Source of the DNA: Chryseobacterium sp.
GTDB lineage: Bacteria > Bacteroidota > Bacteroidia > Flavobacteriales > Weeksellaceae
Direction: 5' to 3'
DNA length: 64,000 nt
NCBI GenBank assembly: GCA_031286615.1
Contig: JAITUA010000003.1
Span: 372,001-436,000 of the forward strand
Shown one piece after another: positions 10,021 through 18,835 of this stretch; the first letter of the stretch is position 1; every line of letters starts with the position of its first letter. The notes beneath the pieces are model-generated. The model saw nothing but the letters and a program-made list of their open reading frames with translations. It searched no databases and was not told the DNA's origin. The position numbers and the translations under genes were made by a program.

Positions 10021-10467
10021 TTATTTATTTGGATAAAGCTTCTTCCCTATAAGATATCCCAACGAAGGCAGGATAAAGGATAATGTCACCGGGAATATCA
10101 ATGACAACCCAGAACCTTCAAGAATAATCGTTAGAGGAAATAAATATCCATTATAAACAATGAGTGCCAGTGTAAAAAGAAAACTGTCACTATTCCCTGT
10201 AGAAAGAATATTGAAGTGACTTCCAAACTGATCGAATAAACCTGAGCAAACGAATAAGAACACATTCACAAAAAACATCCACAGAACCGTTCTGTAAATC
10301 ATTTTCTTTTTTGCATTCAGATATCCGGCAAAGATCAGAAGTAAGGATAATATTCCTGAAACAAAAAAATCTATACCGGAAAAATCTGTCTCACCGCCAG
10401 TTCTTCCAAAGAAATACACGGCATAGAGAACAATATTAAGGAGATAGATTATCGTTACATAATTCAT
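10021..10467 (-). CDS. Small integral membrane protein, unknown function
   Basis: A 148-residue protein with about four hydrophobic helices (about residues 1-20, 32-50, 58-77 and 95-140) and few charged residues, ending in a short basic tail. No family motif is recognised. The downstream gene on the same strand is absent because repeats follow; upstream, 25 bp away, is the lipocalin-like gene, so the two could be cotranscribed. Confidence 0.65.
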   Translation of the reverse strand: MNYVTIIYLLNIVLYAVYFFGRTGGETDFSGIDFFVSGILSLLLIFAGYLNAKKKMIYRTVLWMFFVNVFLFVCSGLFDQFGSHFNILSTGNSDSFLFTLALIVYNGYLFPLTIILEGSGLSLIFPVTLSFILPSLGYLIGKKLYPNK

Positions 10468-10492
10468 ACATCAAAAGTTTTACTATTGGCCG

Positions 10493-10948
10493 TTAGTATT
10501 TTTTCTCAAGGATATCGTAGTGAATCGTGTTAACCATTTTTTCTGCGAGAGCATCTCCTTTTACTTTAATTGGATTGGAAATATAACTTGAAAAAGTCAT
10601 GGTGTTATCTTTATTCAGGGTTACTTCCACTTCTTCGAGAATATTCTGGTCATCTACATAAAACTGAATTCTGTTTTCCACGATTCTCCAAAAAGAAAGT
10701 CTTGGTTCAGATGGACTGCAGTCCCCTGTTTTCCCTTCTACATAATTATAAATGGCATATCCGTCTTCCCGGATTGCATAATTTCTCATCAGACGGCAGT
10801 TATCAAATTCTTTTACCACCTTCTTTTTATTTTCATAAAACCCGGCTTCCTTCAGTTTCCAAAACCCTGTAACGTCTTCTTTCTTTAATTTCTGGGCATT
10901 AACACAAGAAACTGCTATAAGAAAAGCAAGAGAAAATATCTTCTGCAT
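10493..10948 (-). CDS. Secreted lipocalin-like domain protein
   Basis: A 151-residue protein with a signal peptide ending at about VNAQ and then KEDVTGFWKLKE, the G-x-W start typical of small lipocalin-like domains in Bacteroidota. Alternating beta-strand patterning continues to the C-terminus, and three cysteines are present after the leader. It probably resides in the periplasm and may bind a small hydrophobic ligand. It lies 25 bp upstream of the small membrane protein gene. Confidence 0.65.
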   Translation of the reverse strand: MQKIFSLAFLIAVSCVNAQKLKKEDVTGFWKLKEAGFYENKKKVVKEFDNCRLMRNYAIREDGYAIYNYVEGKTGDCSPSEPRLSFWRIVENRIQFYVDDQNILEEVEVTLNKDNTMTFSSYISNPIKVKGDALAEKMVNTIHYDILEKKY

Positions 10949-11010
10949 AGATAAATTTATGTGTTTTTAAATGATTTTAAACGAATATACTATAATTAGA
11001 ATAAAGCGAA

Positions 11011-11047
11011 GATTTTCAGCGGGCGGCTCCGCCGCCCGCTGAAAATC
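11011..11047. repeat. Perfect GC-rich hairpin, 17-bp stem
   Basis: GATTTTCAGCGGGCGGC is followed by TCC and then its exact reverse complement. A G+C-rich core of this length is conspicuous in this AT-rich DNA. It lies just downstream of the transglutaminase gene, so it may end that transcript, but only a weak T-rich tail follows on the minus strand. Confidence 0.7.
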
Positions 11048-11048
11048 T

Positions 11049-11090
11049 AAACCTTAAACTTTAAACTCTAAACTTTGAACCTTGAACTCA
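11049..11090. repeat. Heptamer array, six units
   Basis: Six consecutive 7-bp units of the form AAACYTT, AAACTCT and GAACCTT. The array sits between the GC-rich hairpin and the stop of the transglutaminase gene. Confidence 0.7.
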
Positions 11091-11094
11091 GCTG

Positions 11095-13116
11095 CTATTT
11101 AAATTTCTTCTTAAAACTGAATTTAAGCCTGTTCATAAACCCCGGTTCTATGATGTCAATTCCAATTCCGAAATTGCTGTCTGCAATGGTATGATGGTCT
11201 GTTCTGAACTTTTCAAACTCACTTTGAGGAATTTCAAGATTGATCAGAGGATTGTATTCGATGTATACAGTTGCCCCGTTCTTGCTTACTTTTTTACGGC
11301 TTTTATAATCAAAATACGGATTGGCAATCGTGCATTCTTGAACCGTATATTTTTCTTCGGTGTCTATTTTCTGATCTGTATACAGATTGATTTCATATTT
11401 TTCACTGTCGAAATTATGCCAGAATGGTAAATCTTTATGCATAAAATCTCTTGCGCCGGCCTTTATAACATTTCTGTCAAAATACATAAGGAAACGGTTA
11501 TTCTGCGGATCTACAAAATAAGGACTCTCAATGATAGCGGTATATTGAATCTTTACTTCATTCAGTCTTTTATCATCGCTTATCACATCAATGACAGCAT
11601 CTTTGAATACATTTCGTACATCTGTACCATTTCTGTCGCTTGAGTAATTCAAAGCATAGAAAAGAAAACTGTTCCAGCTGTCTATAATTTCCCTTTTGTT
11701 GGTGCTTTTAAAATACCTTCTCATGGCATTGGCCCTGCTTCCTTTGTAAGTTGTTGATAAAGTAAATTTTCCGACAGTTCCCTGCACATTAAAATCTACT
11801 TTCTCGTCAATACAGAAATAAGGAAACTTATAAGGTTTTCTGACCTGGAGCTCCTGATCTTTTTTCACTTCCAGATAATGCATAAAATACATAAATCCTC
11901 TGTTTTCAATCAATCCGAATTCATCACGAATCGTAGCATCAATAAAGTATTCCTGATCTCTATAATTCACTTTTACAACAACATGATTGAAGCTAAGCAG
12001 TGACGGAAGGTAATATTTGATATAATAATCTGTATTGAAATTCACCAGTACTACGGAAGCATCCACACCAATATAATCAAGGATCACTTTTAATAAAACT
12101 GATTTTGCCTTACAGTCTCCCTGCTTGTTTTCATAAGTTACAGACGGTGCCTGCGGCTTATGTCCATTCATTTCATCTGCATTGAAGATATAATAGATAT
12201 GGTTCTGAACATATTCTATGGCAAACTGAAGTTTTTCACCCTGATCAGTAATAGCATCCAGTTTTTCAATCAGGTTCGGAGCAAAATCCTGTAAAGAAGA
12301 GCTATTGAAAACCTCATCATAAAGAGGCACAATATAATTGGAAAGATCTTTCCAGTTGCTTTCTGTAGCAAAATCCACATAAGGAAAAATTTCTCTTCCG
12401 GAATCTACAGGGTTAATATAATTCTGCTCTTCTATCACAAACCTTTCTCCTTTTTTCAGATGATTCGTTTCCGGTTCAAGAACATTTCCCTGCTCATCTC
12501 TGAAAAATGTCTTTTTATAGGCAATGGTCTGTTCACGTTCGTTGATAAAAGTGAATTTAAAATGGCCATACGCCCAGTAATTATCCGGGCTTACCCATAC
12601 ATATTTTGAGAATTCCTTTCTCAGGAAATCCCGGTCTGTAAATTCTTTAATCCTTGAATCTTCTAAAATCAGTACATCATACAGCCTAAGATCTTTGATG
12701 GTAATATTGATCTTTTTATTACTGCTCAAAACGCCTCCACTGCTTTGGTTTTCGCTGTCAAGTACTTTAATATTCGTATCCGGAATTTTATCTATCAGCA
12801 CTCCATCTCTCAAAACACTGATTCTGTGAATCTGATAGACTTCATTTTCTTCCACAATGACGTCAGACACGGAAGCCCTCTCCAGATTTCCCGGCTCGTT
12901 CAGGGTATACGCCATGCAGACATATTCACTGTTTTCCGTATTGCTGGTATAGTATTTTTTGTCTAAAAAGTAGCAGTAGTCCCGGCCTTCATCAATTTGT
13001 TTTTTGGCGAATTCGGAGTCTTTGATTCTGTTTTTTATTTCCTCATCCCCGATATTTCCTGCCCACATTTCAGGTTTTTGAATCCTGTAATTTTCAACTT
13101 GCATTTGATTTTCCAT
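11095..13116 (-). CDS. DUF3857/transglutaminase-like domain protein
   Basis: A 673-residue protein. The N-terminal 250 residues match the DUF3857 style beta-rich domain; the centre is a transglutaminase-like fold with catalytic residues visible as QGDCKAK (Cys335), FNHVVVK (His378) and FIDAT (Asp393). The C-terminal 200 residues are beta-rich. Flavobacterial proteins with this architecture are common and usually exported, but no clear signal peptide is seen here, so it may be cytoplasmic or start elsewhere. It may be a cysteine protease or crosslinking enzyme; the substrate is unknown. Confidence 0.82.
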   Translation of the reverse strand: MENQMQVENYRIQKPEMWAGNIGDEEIKNRIKDSEFAKKQIDEGRDYCYFLDKKYYTSNTENSEYVCMAYTLNEPGNLERASVSDVIVEENEVYQIHRISVLRDGVLIDKIPDTNIKVLDSENQSSGGVLSSNKKINITIKDLRLYDVLILEDSRIKEFTDRDFLRKEFSKYVWVSPDNYWAYGHFKFTFINEREQTIAYKKTFFRDEQGNVLEPETNHLKKGERFVIEEQNYINPVDSGREIFPYVDFATESNWKDLSNYIVPLYDEVFNSSSLQDFAPNLIEKLDAITDQGEKLQFAIEYVQNHIYYIFNADEMNGHKPQAPSVTYENKQGDCKAKSVLLKVILDYIGVDASVVLVNFNTDYYIKYYLPSLLSFNHVVVKVNYRDQEYFIDATIRDEFGLIENRGFMYFMHYLEVKKDQELQVRKPYKFPYFCIDEKVDFNVQGTVGKFTLSTTYKGSRANAMRRYFKSTNKREIIDSWNSFLFYALNYSSDRNGTDVRNVFKDAVIDVISDDKRLNEVKIQYTAIIESPYFVDPQNNRFLMYFDRNVIKAGARDFMHKDLPFWHNFDSEKYEINLYTDQKIDTEEKYTVQECTIANPYFDYKSRKKVSKNGATVYIEYNPLINLEIPQSEFEKFRTDHHTIADSNFGIGIDIIEPGFMNRLKFSFKKKFK

Positions 13117-13264
13117 ATTTATTGTAAGAATTATGTTTTGTGGTTAGTGTTTAAGAACTTCAAATTAAATGATTAAAAAAATAAAAAGCAATAGCAGAAG
13201 TACTACAAATTCAGGAAAGCCTGTTCGGCATGGTAATTGCGAGGTATGGGGAAAAATCAAGTTT

Positions 13265-13612
13265 ATGAAAAGTATCGCAACAATTCTAAAAGGGGCAGCA
13301 CCCGCATTAGCATTATTCGCAATGACGCAATGTACAACAGCAGCAAGTGCATCAGCAGGAGATGAAACAACTTTCATCGTAGGACCACAAACAGCAGACT
13401 GTACAGGCGTAGCTCCTATGAAATGTCTGCAGGTAAAAGAAAACGCTTCCGGAGACTGGACCAATTTCTAAAGCAACATTGAAGGGTTTACCTATGAACC
13501 AGGTTACGAATATGTTCTGAAAGTAAAAACAGAAAAAATTGCCAATCCACCAGCTGACGGATCATCTATAAAATACACCTTGGTAAAGCAGGTTTCTAAA
13601 ACTAAAAAATAA
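13265..13612 (+). pseudogene. DUF4377-domain lipoprotein interrupted by a nonsense codon
   Basis: The ATG at 13265 opens a leader with lipobox MTQC and then a DUF4377-type domain with DCTGVAPMKCLQVKE. The frame stops at TAA 13469-13471, but the same frame continues without interruption as SNIEGFTYEPGYEYVLKVK to a TAA at 13610-13612 followed at once by a strong terminator. Restoring one codon (TAC Tyr is the expected family residue in NFYSNIEGF) gives a full 115-residue protein. So a single C-to-A change explains the break. It may be a real nonsense mutation or a base-call error. The family is found as outer-surface or periplasmic lipoproteins and heat-shock-linked proteins of unknown role. 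Confidence 0.8.
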
Positions 13613-13649
13613 CAAAAAAGCTTCTGAAAATTTCAGAAGCTTTTTTGTT
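13611..13649. terminator. Strong bidirectional terminator
   Basis: A 19-bp perfect stem (AACAAAAAAGCTTCTGAAA and its reverse complement) around one base, with A and T tracts on each side. It serves the DUF4377 gene on plus; on minus it could serve transcripts from the SPFH gene only by readthrough. Confidence 0.9.
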
Positions 13650-13766
13650 ATTTAGAATGGAAACAGGAAGAATGAAGCTCGAAGTTACTTTTGGTCAACT
13701 AAGAAAAGTCAACAAATGATTCACCTTTACGCTTTTATTTTGCTCTTATTTACACCTTCTCTTTGT

Positions 13767-14705
13767 TTAAAATCCAGATTCTTTTTTAGGAGGATCCGGA
13801 TATTTACCTTTACTGGCCTCTCCTACTGTATTTGCAGTAGTCATAGCCACTACAAGATCATTCAGCATGCTGCTGGCTGCCGTAGGTGAATTGGGAAGAA
13901 GAACCAGGTTACTTCTGTTACTTGCACCTATGGAATGTAATGTATCATAATGCTGTGTCACAACAATAAGTGCTGATGCTTCATGTGAATTGATCTCTAC
14001 ATTATTCAGCATTCTTACAGACTCTTCAAGTCCTTTTGCAATTTCTCTTCTCTGATCGGCAATCCCCTGTCCCTGAAGTTTTTTAGATTCTGCTTCCGCT
14101 TTGGCAACGGCTACAATTCTGATTCTTTGTGCTTCTGATTCATATTCTGCAGCTGTTTTTTCTCTTTCCGCCGCGTTGATTCTGTTCATTGCATGTTTTA
14201 CCTGTTCATCCGGATCAATATCGGTAACCAAAGCTTTGATAATATCGTACCCATAGCTGTTCATCGCCTCCTGCAGTTCACTTTTTACAGCAATTGCCAC
14301 ATCATCTTTTCTTACAAAAACATCATCCAGTTTCAATTTCGGAACCTCAGCTCTTACCACATCAAAAACAAATGAAGTGATTTGATTTTCAGGATTTTCC
14401 AAACGATAATAAGCATCTCCTACCTGACTTCTGATAACCTGATACTGAACAGAAATTTTCATTTTGATGAAAACGTTGTCTAATGTTTTGGTATCAATCA
14501 TTACATCCAGCTGTTGAATTCTAAGATTCAATCTTTTAGCAATCTGATCTATGATTGGCAGTTTAAGATGAAGACCAGAATGCTTTACAGCTCGGAATTT
14601 TCCAAAACGTTCAATAATCGCTGCGGTTTCCTGTTTAACGACAAAGAACGAAGCGAATAAAATAATTAGCCCGAAGAAAATAACGGGCGCTAAATATATT
14701 CCCAT
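13767..14705 (-). CDS. SPFH/band-7 membrane protein (HIR/stomatin-like)
   Basis: A 312-residue protein with one N-terminal membrane helix (about residues 4-24), then the SPFH domain beginning VVKQETAAIIERFGKF and including PIIDQIAKRLNLRIQQLD. A charged alanine/glutamate-rich coiled coil runs from about 180 to 235, with the usual ADQRREIAKGLEESV. The family forms large ring oligomers in membrane microdomains and often protects membrane proteins or proteases. The gene is alone on its strand. Length and domain order are normal, with nothing missing. Confidence 0.9.
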   Translation of the reverse strand: MGIYLAPVIFFGLIILFASFFVVKQETAAIIERFGKFRAVKHSGLHLKLPIIDQIAKRLNLRIQQLDVMIDTKTLDNVFIKMKISVQYQVIRSQVGDAYYRLENPENQITSFVFDVVRAEVPKLKLDDVFVRKDDVAIAVKSELQEAMNSYGYDIIKALVTDIDPDEQVKHAMNRINAAEREKTAAEYESEAQRIRIVAVAKAEAESKKLQGQGIADQRREIAKGLEESVRMLNNVEINSHEASALIVVTQHYDTLHSIGASNRSNLVLLPNSPTAASSMLNDLVVAMTTANTVGEASKGKYPDPPKKESGF

Positions 14706-14899
14706 AGTTTTTAATTTTTTAATAGGTCGTAATAAATCATGTTTTGTTAAACATTTTTATTGGTATTTGCTTAAATATATGAAAAATAAATGTAAGATTT
14801 AATACGTGACTATCTAATAATGAAGGTTATGAATGAATGATTATTTTTAAATTAAAATTATTCCAAAAAAGACTTACTTTTGAATATTCATTACACATC

Positions 14900-15321
14900 A
14901 TGGTTGATTCCAAAGAAATATTAAAGATCATATCTCAAAATCTGCTACTCTCACGGAAGAGCAGTTTGATTATGTTTTTGAACATTCCAACCTGATTACT
15001 TAAAAAAAGGGCAAAGTCTGATCTCGGAAGGTGATTTCGTAAATCATGAATATTTCGTTCTGGAAGGCTGTCTGAAAGCTTTTTATCTTAATGACAGCAT
15101 GAAAATGTTTATCCTTCAGTTTGCTATGCCTACCTGGTGGGTAACAGATTTTGATGCACTTTACAGTAAAACAAGGGCTACTATTAATGTAGACTGCATT
15201 ACCAACGCCACCATTCTTTCTATTTCCAATGAAGACAGGGAAAAAATCTGCAATGAAATTCATGAAGTTGAACATTTTTTCAGATGGAGAACCAACAAAG
15301 GGTATGTAGCGGCACAGAAGA
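14900..15321 (+). pseudogene. Crp/Fnr-family regulator remnant with two frameshifts and no HTH
   Basis: The ATG at 14900 starts MVDSKEILK. A missing A near 14921-14924 moves the reading into the frame of SKSATLTEEQFDYVFEHS, and a missing T at about 15000 moves it again into KKGQSLISEGDFVNHEYFVLEG. The cyclic-nucleotide-binding fold continues to WRTNKGYVAAQK at 15319. The helix-turn-helix half of the family is absent: from 15322 the sequence becomes a different gene. Both frameshifts lie in homopolymers, so base-call errors are possible for them, but not for the deletion junction. Confidence 0.8.
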
Positions 15322-15561
15322 CTAGGACGCGGAATTACCACAAAAATATCACGAGATGTATTGGCAGCCACAGACAAAACATTACCATTTCCATTACAGA
15401 CTCATTTTATGGGTACATTGAGAAAGGCAGCTCTGGAACAGCAAAAGAATGATCTGGTATTTTTCTGGGCAGGTCAGATTGCTCCGCTTTTAAAGCATAA
15501 AAAAGCCTCCACTTTAATGAAATCATTAATCGAAGAGGCTTCTGAATTATTGAATAAATAG
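15322..15561 (+). pseudogene. C-terminal remnant of a nitronate monooxygenase
   Basis: From 15322 one frame reads LGRGITTKISRDV and then LPFPLQTHFMGTLRKAA and FFWAGQIAPLL up to the TAG at 15559-15561. This resembles the last 80 or so residues of nitronate monooxygenases (2-nitropropane dioxygenases), which end PFPLQ, LRKAA, WAGQ. The flavin-binding barrel, about 250 residues, is missing, and the fragment is joined to the Crp/Fnr remnant in another frame. Its stop is 3 bp from the convergent dgt stop. Confidence 0.7.
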
Positions 15562-15564
15562 AAT

Positions 15565-16923
15565 TTACACCGTCATTCCGATGTCTATTCCTTTAATTTT
15601 TCTGTATAAATCGGTAGCATAATTATCCGTCATTCCTGAAACGAAATCAATGACTCCGAGAACTTTCTGGTAATCAGTACCGTCATTATAAATGAATTGC
15701 TTTGGAATTAATTTCAAAGCTTTTTCATCATAGGATTTTCTCTTATCTTCCGGTTTCAGAATGGAAGGAATAAAATGATCCAGCAATTCATACATTACAT
15801 TATACCCTGCATTTTCAATTTCTACAACCGCTTTGTGATTATAGATTTTTTCTACGGAGAAACTTGTAATATCCTGTAGTGCTTTATTTTCTTTTTTATA
15901 GATGTCCAGTAAACCGTTACCCAGATTTCCCTCAAGAATTGTCTCAAAGTTGTATTTGTACATCTCAAGCGACTTATTAATTAAAGCATTGATTACTTTT
16001 GCTCTTAAGTAAGAAATCTGTTCATTTTCGTTGGAAATAGAACTTAGCTTTGTTTCAATTCTCTGAACATCATCTGTCTCAGATTTTACCAGTTCAAAAA
16101 ATAAGTTTTTGCAGTCTGCGGTAGAAACAATTCCCAATCTGTGGGCATCTTCCATATCAATGATATTATAGCAGATATCATCCGCCGCCTCTACCAGCCA
16201 TACAAATGGATGTCTTTTGAAAATATGAGGTTCTTCGCTTTCAGAAATAAGCTGGGTTCCTTTGGCAATTTCCAGGAATATATCTTTTTCATTCTGGAAA
16301 AAACCGAATTTCTTCCTGTGAATGATTCCTTTTTTCTTAGCGACTGCCTCACACGGATATTTTGCAATACTTGCCAAAGTGGAGAAAGTAAGCTGAATAC
16401 CTCCTGCATCTTTCCCTTGCTGCTGCTGTGCCAGTACTCTGATTGCATTGGCATTTCCTTCAAAGTTGACCAGATCCGCCCACTCCTTTTCATTAAATTT
16501 TGACTTCAGGTCTTTTTCATTCCTTTCAAAATAGCTTGCAATGGCATCTTCTCCGGAATGTCCGAAAGCTGGGTTTCCTACATCATGACATAAACATGCA
16601 GCTGCAATGACGTTTCCTAAATTATAGAGATAAAAATTCTTTGAATCTTCAGTAAGCTCACTTTTAAAATCTTCAGCAATGAATTCACCGATGATACTTC
16701 CTAAACTTCTTCCTACAGATGATACTTCCAGAGAATGGGTAAGCCTGTTGTGTACAAAAACACTTCCGGGAAGAGGAAAAACCTGCGTTTTATTCTGCAG
16801 TCTTCTAAAAGCAGAAGAGAAGATAATTCTGTCGAAATCCCTTTGAAAATCAGTTCGTGAAGCTTTGGTCTGTGGATTGTTTCCTGTACGTTGATTGGTG
16901 AAAATCTGGTTTAAATTCATCAT
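15565..16923 (-). CDS. dgt: Deoxyguanosinetriphosphate triphosphohydrolase (dGTPase)
   Basis: A 452-residue HD-domain enzyme that hydrolyses dGTP (and related dNTPs) to the deoxynucleoside and triphosphate, controlling nucleotide pools. Visible motifs are RRLQNKTQVF, NRLTHSLEV (His63), CHDVGNPAFGHSGE (His113-Asp114) and VEAADDICYNIID, the metal and substrate residues of the family. The length is normal. Two consecutive ATG codons open the gene; either could be used. It is convergent with the nitronate monooxygenase remnant. Confidence 0.93.
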   Translation of the reverse strand: MMNLNQIFTNQRTGNNPQTKASRTDFQRDFDRIIFSSAFRRLQNKTQVFPLPGSVFVHNRLTHSLEVSSVGRSLGSIIGEFIAEDFKSELTEDSKNFYLYNLGNVIAAACLCHDVGNPAFGHSGEDAIASYFERNEKDLKSKFNEKEWADLVNFEGNANAIRVLAQQQQGKDAGGIQLTFSTLASIAKYPCEAVAKKKGIIHRKKFGFFQNEKDIFLEIAKGTQLISESEEPHIFKRHPFVWLVEAADDICYNIIDMEDAHRLGIVSTADCKNLFFELVKSETDDVQRIETKLSSISNENEQISYLRAKVINALINKSLEMYKYNFETILEGNLGNGLLDIYKKENKALQDITSFSVEKIYNHKAVVEIENAGYNVMYELLDHFIPSILKPEDKRKSYDEKALKLIPKQFIYNDGTDYQKVLGVIDFVSGMTDNYATDLYRKIKGIDIGMTV

Positions 16924-17050
16924 TTTTCAAAATTACTCCAAATTTTAATTGTACGGAATAGTATTTAGATTTTTATTAAACAGATCTGTCATTCAAAAAA
17001 TCTATAATAGTAAACGTTTTTTAGGGATCGGAAAGATTAAAGAAATACTC

Positions 17051-17058
17051 TACATTTG
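17051..17058 (+). promoter_or_regulatory. -7 promoter box TACATTTG for the methyltransferase
   Basis: A perfect TAnnTTTG match 66 bp before the ATG at 17125, in the gap between divergent dgt and the methyltransferase. Confidence 0.5.
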
Positions 17059-17124
17059 ATGCAACTAATACAACCGAAGAATACTCATAATTCTTCTTTA
17101 TCCAAATTTTAAAATTCTTTTACA

Positions 17125-17754
17125 ATGACGGACAACACATGGCTCAACAGATGGGACGAAAGGTATAGCAGCGAAGAGTTTGCTTATGGAACAGAACCTA
17201 ATAATTATCTGAGAGAAAAGCTTATTCAATTAACACCCGGCAAAATACTCTTCCCCGCAGAAGGTGAAGGCCGAAATGCTGTTTTTGCAGCAACACAGGG
17301 ATGGCAGGTTTCAGCATTCGATATTAGTGCCAATGGCAGAAATAAAGCTTTACAGCTTGCAGAACAACTGGGAACCACAATTGATTATCAGGTTGGGGAA
17401 CTTTCAACACTGAATTATCAGGATCAACAGTTTGATGCTATTGCTCTTATTTACGCTCATTTTCCGGGAGATATCAAATCTTCTATCCATCAAATGCTGA
17501 ATCGATATCTGCGTAAAGGCGGATTTGTTATTTTTGAAGCTTTCAGTAAAAATCACCTTGAATATATTGCGAAAAATGAAAAGGTAGGCGGCCCAAAAGA
17601 TATTGAATCTCTATTCTCTATTGAAGAAATCAAGGCTGATTTCCCTGATTATGATACTATTGAATTAGCAGAAACAGAAATTGAGCTCAACGAGGGATTG
17701 TTTCATAACGGAACAGGTTCTGTGATCCGTTTTGTAGGACAAAAGATGATCTAA
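17125..17754 (+). CDS. Class I SAM-dependent methyltransferase (TehB/TPMT-like)
   Basis: A 209-residue protein beginning [22 protein letters not shown], typical of the small tellurite/thiopurine-type methyltransferases of this family. The SAM-binding motif is [16 protein letters not shown] (motif I region, about residues 43-58), followed by VSAFDIS with the acidic residue that contacts the SAM ribose. The natural substrate is unknown. It is followed 89 bp later by the damaged glycosylase gene on the same strand. Confidence 0.85.
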   Translation: MTDNTWLNRWDERYSSEEFAYGTEPNNYLREKLIQLTPGKILFPAEGEGRNAVFAATQGWQVSAFDISANGRNKALQLAEQLGTTIDYQVGELSTLNYQDQQFDAIALIYAHFPGDIKSSIHQMLNRYLRKGGFVIFEAFSKNHLEYIAKNEKVGGPKDIESLFSIEEIKADFPDYDTIELAETEIELNEGLFHNGTGSVIRFVGQKMI

Positions 17755-17843
17755 AAATATTTTAAACAGCTTTGTTTTGGGATAAAGCTCAGATTTTATT
17801 TCGTTATGGAATATTATTTGAATCTTTATCATAAAACAAACGT

Positions 17844-18579
17844 ATGCCTGAAGGTCCATTCCATCATATTAATGAAAGAAAACCTGCAGCCATTTGCAGG
17901 TCAGCAAGTGACAGAAGTTTCAGGAAATGCCAAATTCGAGAAAGAAAGTTTCATTGGCCAATCTCTTCTGGAAATCCGAACTTTTGGAAAACAAACTTAT
18001 CTCGTTTTTGAAAAAGCGGCGATCCGGATTCATTTATTAATGTTTGGTTCTTACAGCATTGATGAACAGACCAAGCCGAATAAAAGCCTACGTTTAGCAT
18101 TATTTTTCTCTACTGGAAGCATCTATTTTTACACCTGTTCTGTAAAATCCGTAGACCTTGAATTTCTCTCCACCATTGATTGGGAAGCTGATGTAATGAG
18201 CGATCTGTGGGATCCAAAAAAAGCAGAGAAAAAACTGAAATCCAATCCAAAGATGATGGTGTGTGATGCATTGATGAATCAGGATATTTTCTCTGGTGTC
18301 GGTAACATCATTAAAAACGAAGTACTTTTCAGAATTGGCGTTCAGCCGGAAAGTTTGTTGGGAAATCTTCCTGCCAAAAAAAGAAAAGAGCTTATTACTG
18401 AAGCCAGGAATTACAGTTTTGATTTTCTGAAATGGAAAAGAGAATTTGTATTGAAAAAGCATTGGCTTGTTCATACCAAATCTATATGTCCGGTTTGTGG
18501 ACAGAAATTGATCAAAAAACAAACGGGTGCAGGAAAAAGGAGAAGCTTCTATTGTGAAAAAGATCAGAAGCTTTATTAA
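17844..18579 (+). pseudogene. Fpg/Nei-family DNA glycosylase frameshifted after the catalytic N-terminus
   Basis: ATG at 17844 begins MPEGP, whose Pro and Glu are the catalytic residues of Fpg/Nei glycosylases and must follow the initiator Met. After codon 5, one extra T in CCATTCC (17856-17862) shifts the frame. The rest, ILMKENLQPFAGQQV and on, is intact in the next frame to 18579. It includes FSGVGNIIKNEVLF and the C-terminal zinc-finger region CPVCGQ with YCEKDQ. Removing that T gives a complete protein of about 244 residues. As read, no start codon joins the catalytic end to the body. An upstream start at 17806 in the body frame would give a protein without MPEGP. Either a recent mutation or a base-call error. 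Confidence 0.82.
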
Positions 18580-18593
18580 ATCAATATTGTTTT

Positions 18594-18610
18594 AAGTTTT
18601 GGCTAAAGCC
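18594..18610. repeat. AAGTTTTGGCTAAAGCC dispersed repeat, left half
   Basis: Identical 17-bp sequence occurs at 59591 and 63748, where a second hairpin follows. Here only the first part is present, 15 bp after the glycosylase gene. Confidence 0.65.
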
Positions 18611-18662
18611 GTTGAAGGGTTTATTTATTTAAAAAGATCGCCTCACACACCATTTTGCTTTT

Positions 18663-18740
18663 GTCATTCTGACTAAGGAAGAATCTTATTGATGGTAAAA
18701 CATGTGATTCTTCACTACATTTCATTTCGTTCAGAATGAC
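18663..18740. repeat. GTCATTCTGA inverted-repeat element
   Basis: GTCATTCTGA at the left and TCAGAATGAC at the right are exact complements, with AAGAATC and GATTCTT also pairing inside. It is a dispersed-repeat pair related to the GTCATTCC copies at 33022, 34724 and 43418. The rest of the gap 18580-18835 holds nothing else recognised. Confidence 0.6.
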
Positions 18741-18835
18741 ACTTTTTGATCTATTTTTTTCTACAGATTTTACAGATAATGATGTGTATTTTTTTTGCAT
18801 TGCAAATTCTACAAAGCCCTATTACTCATTTCACC

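Noticed and set aside
13169-13264. N-terminal extension of the DUF4377 gene
   Set aside because: The extension is polar and lacks family similarity; the leader at 13265 is a clean lipoprotein signal.
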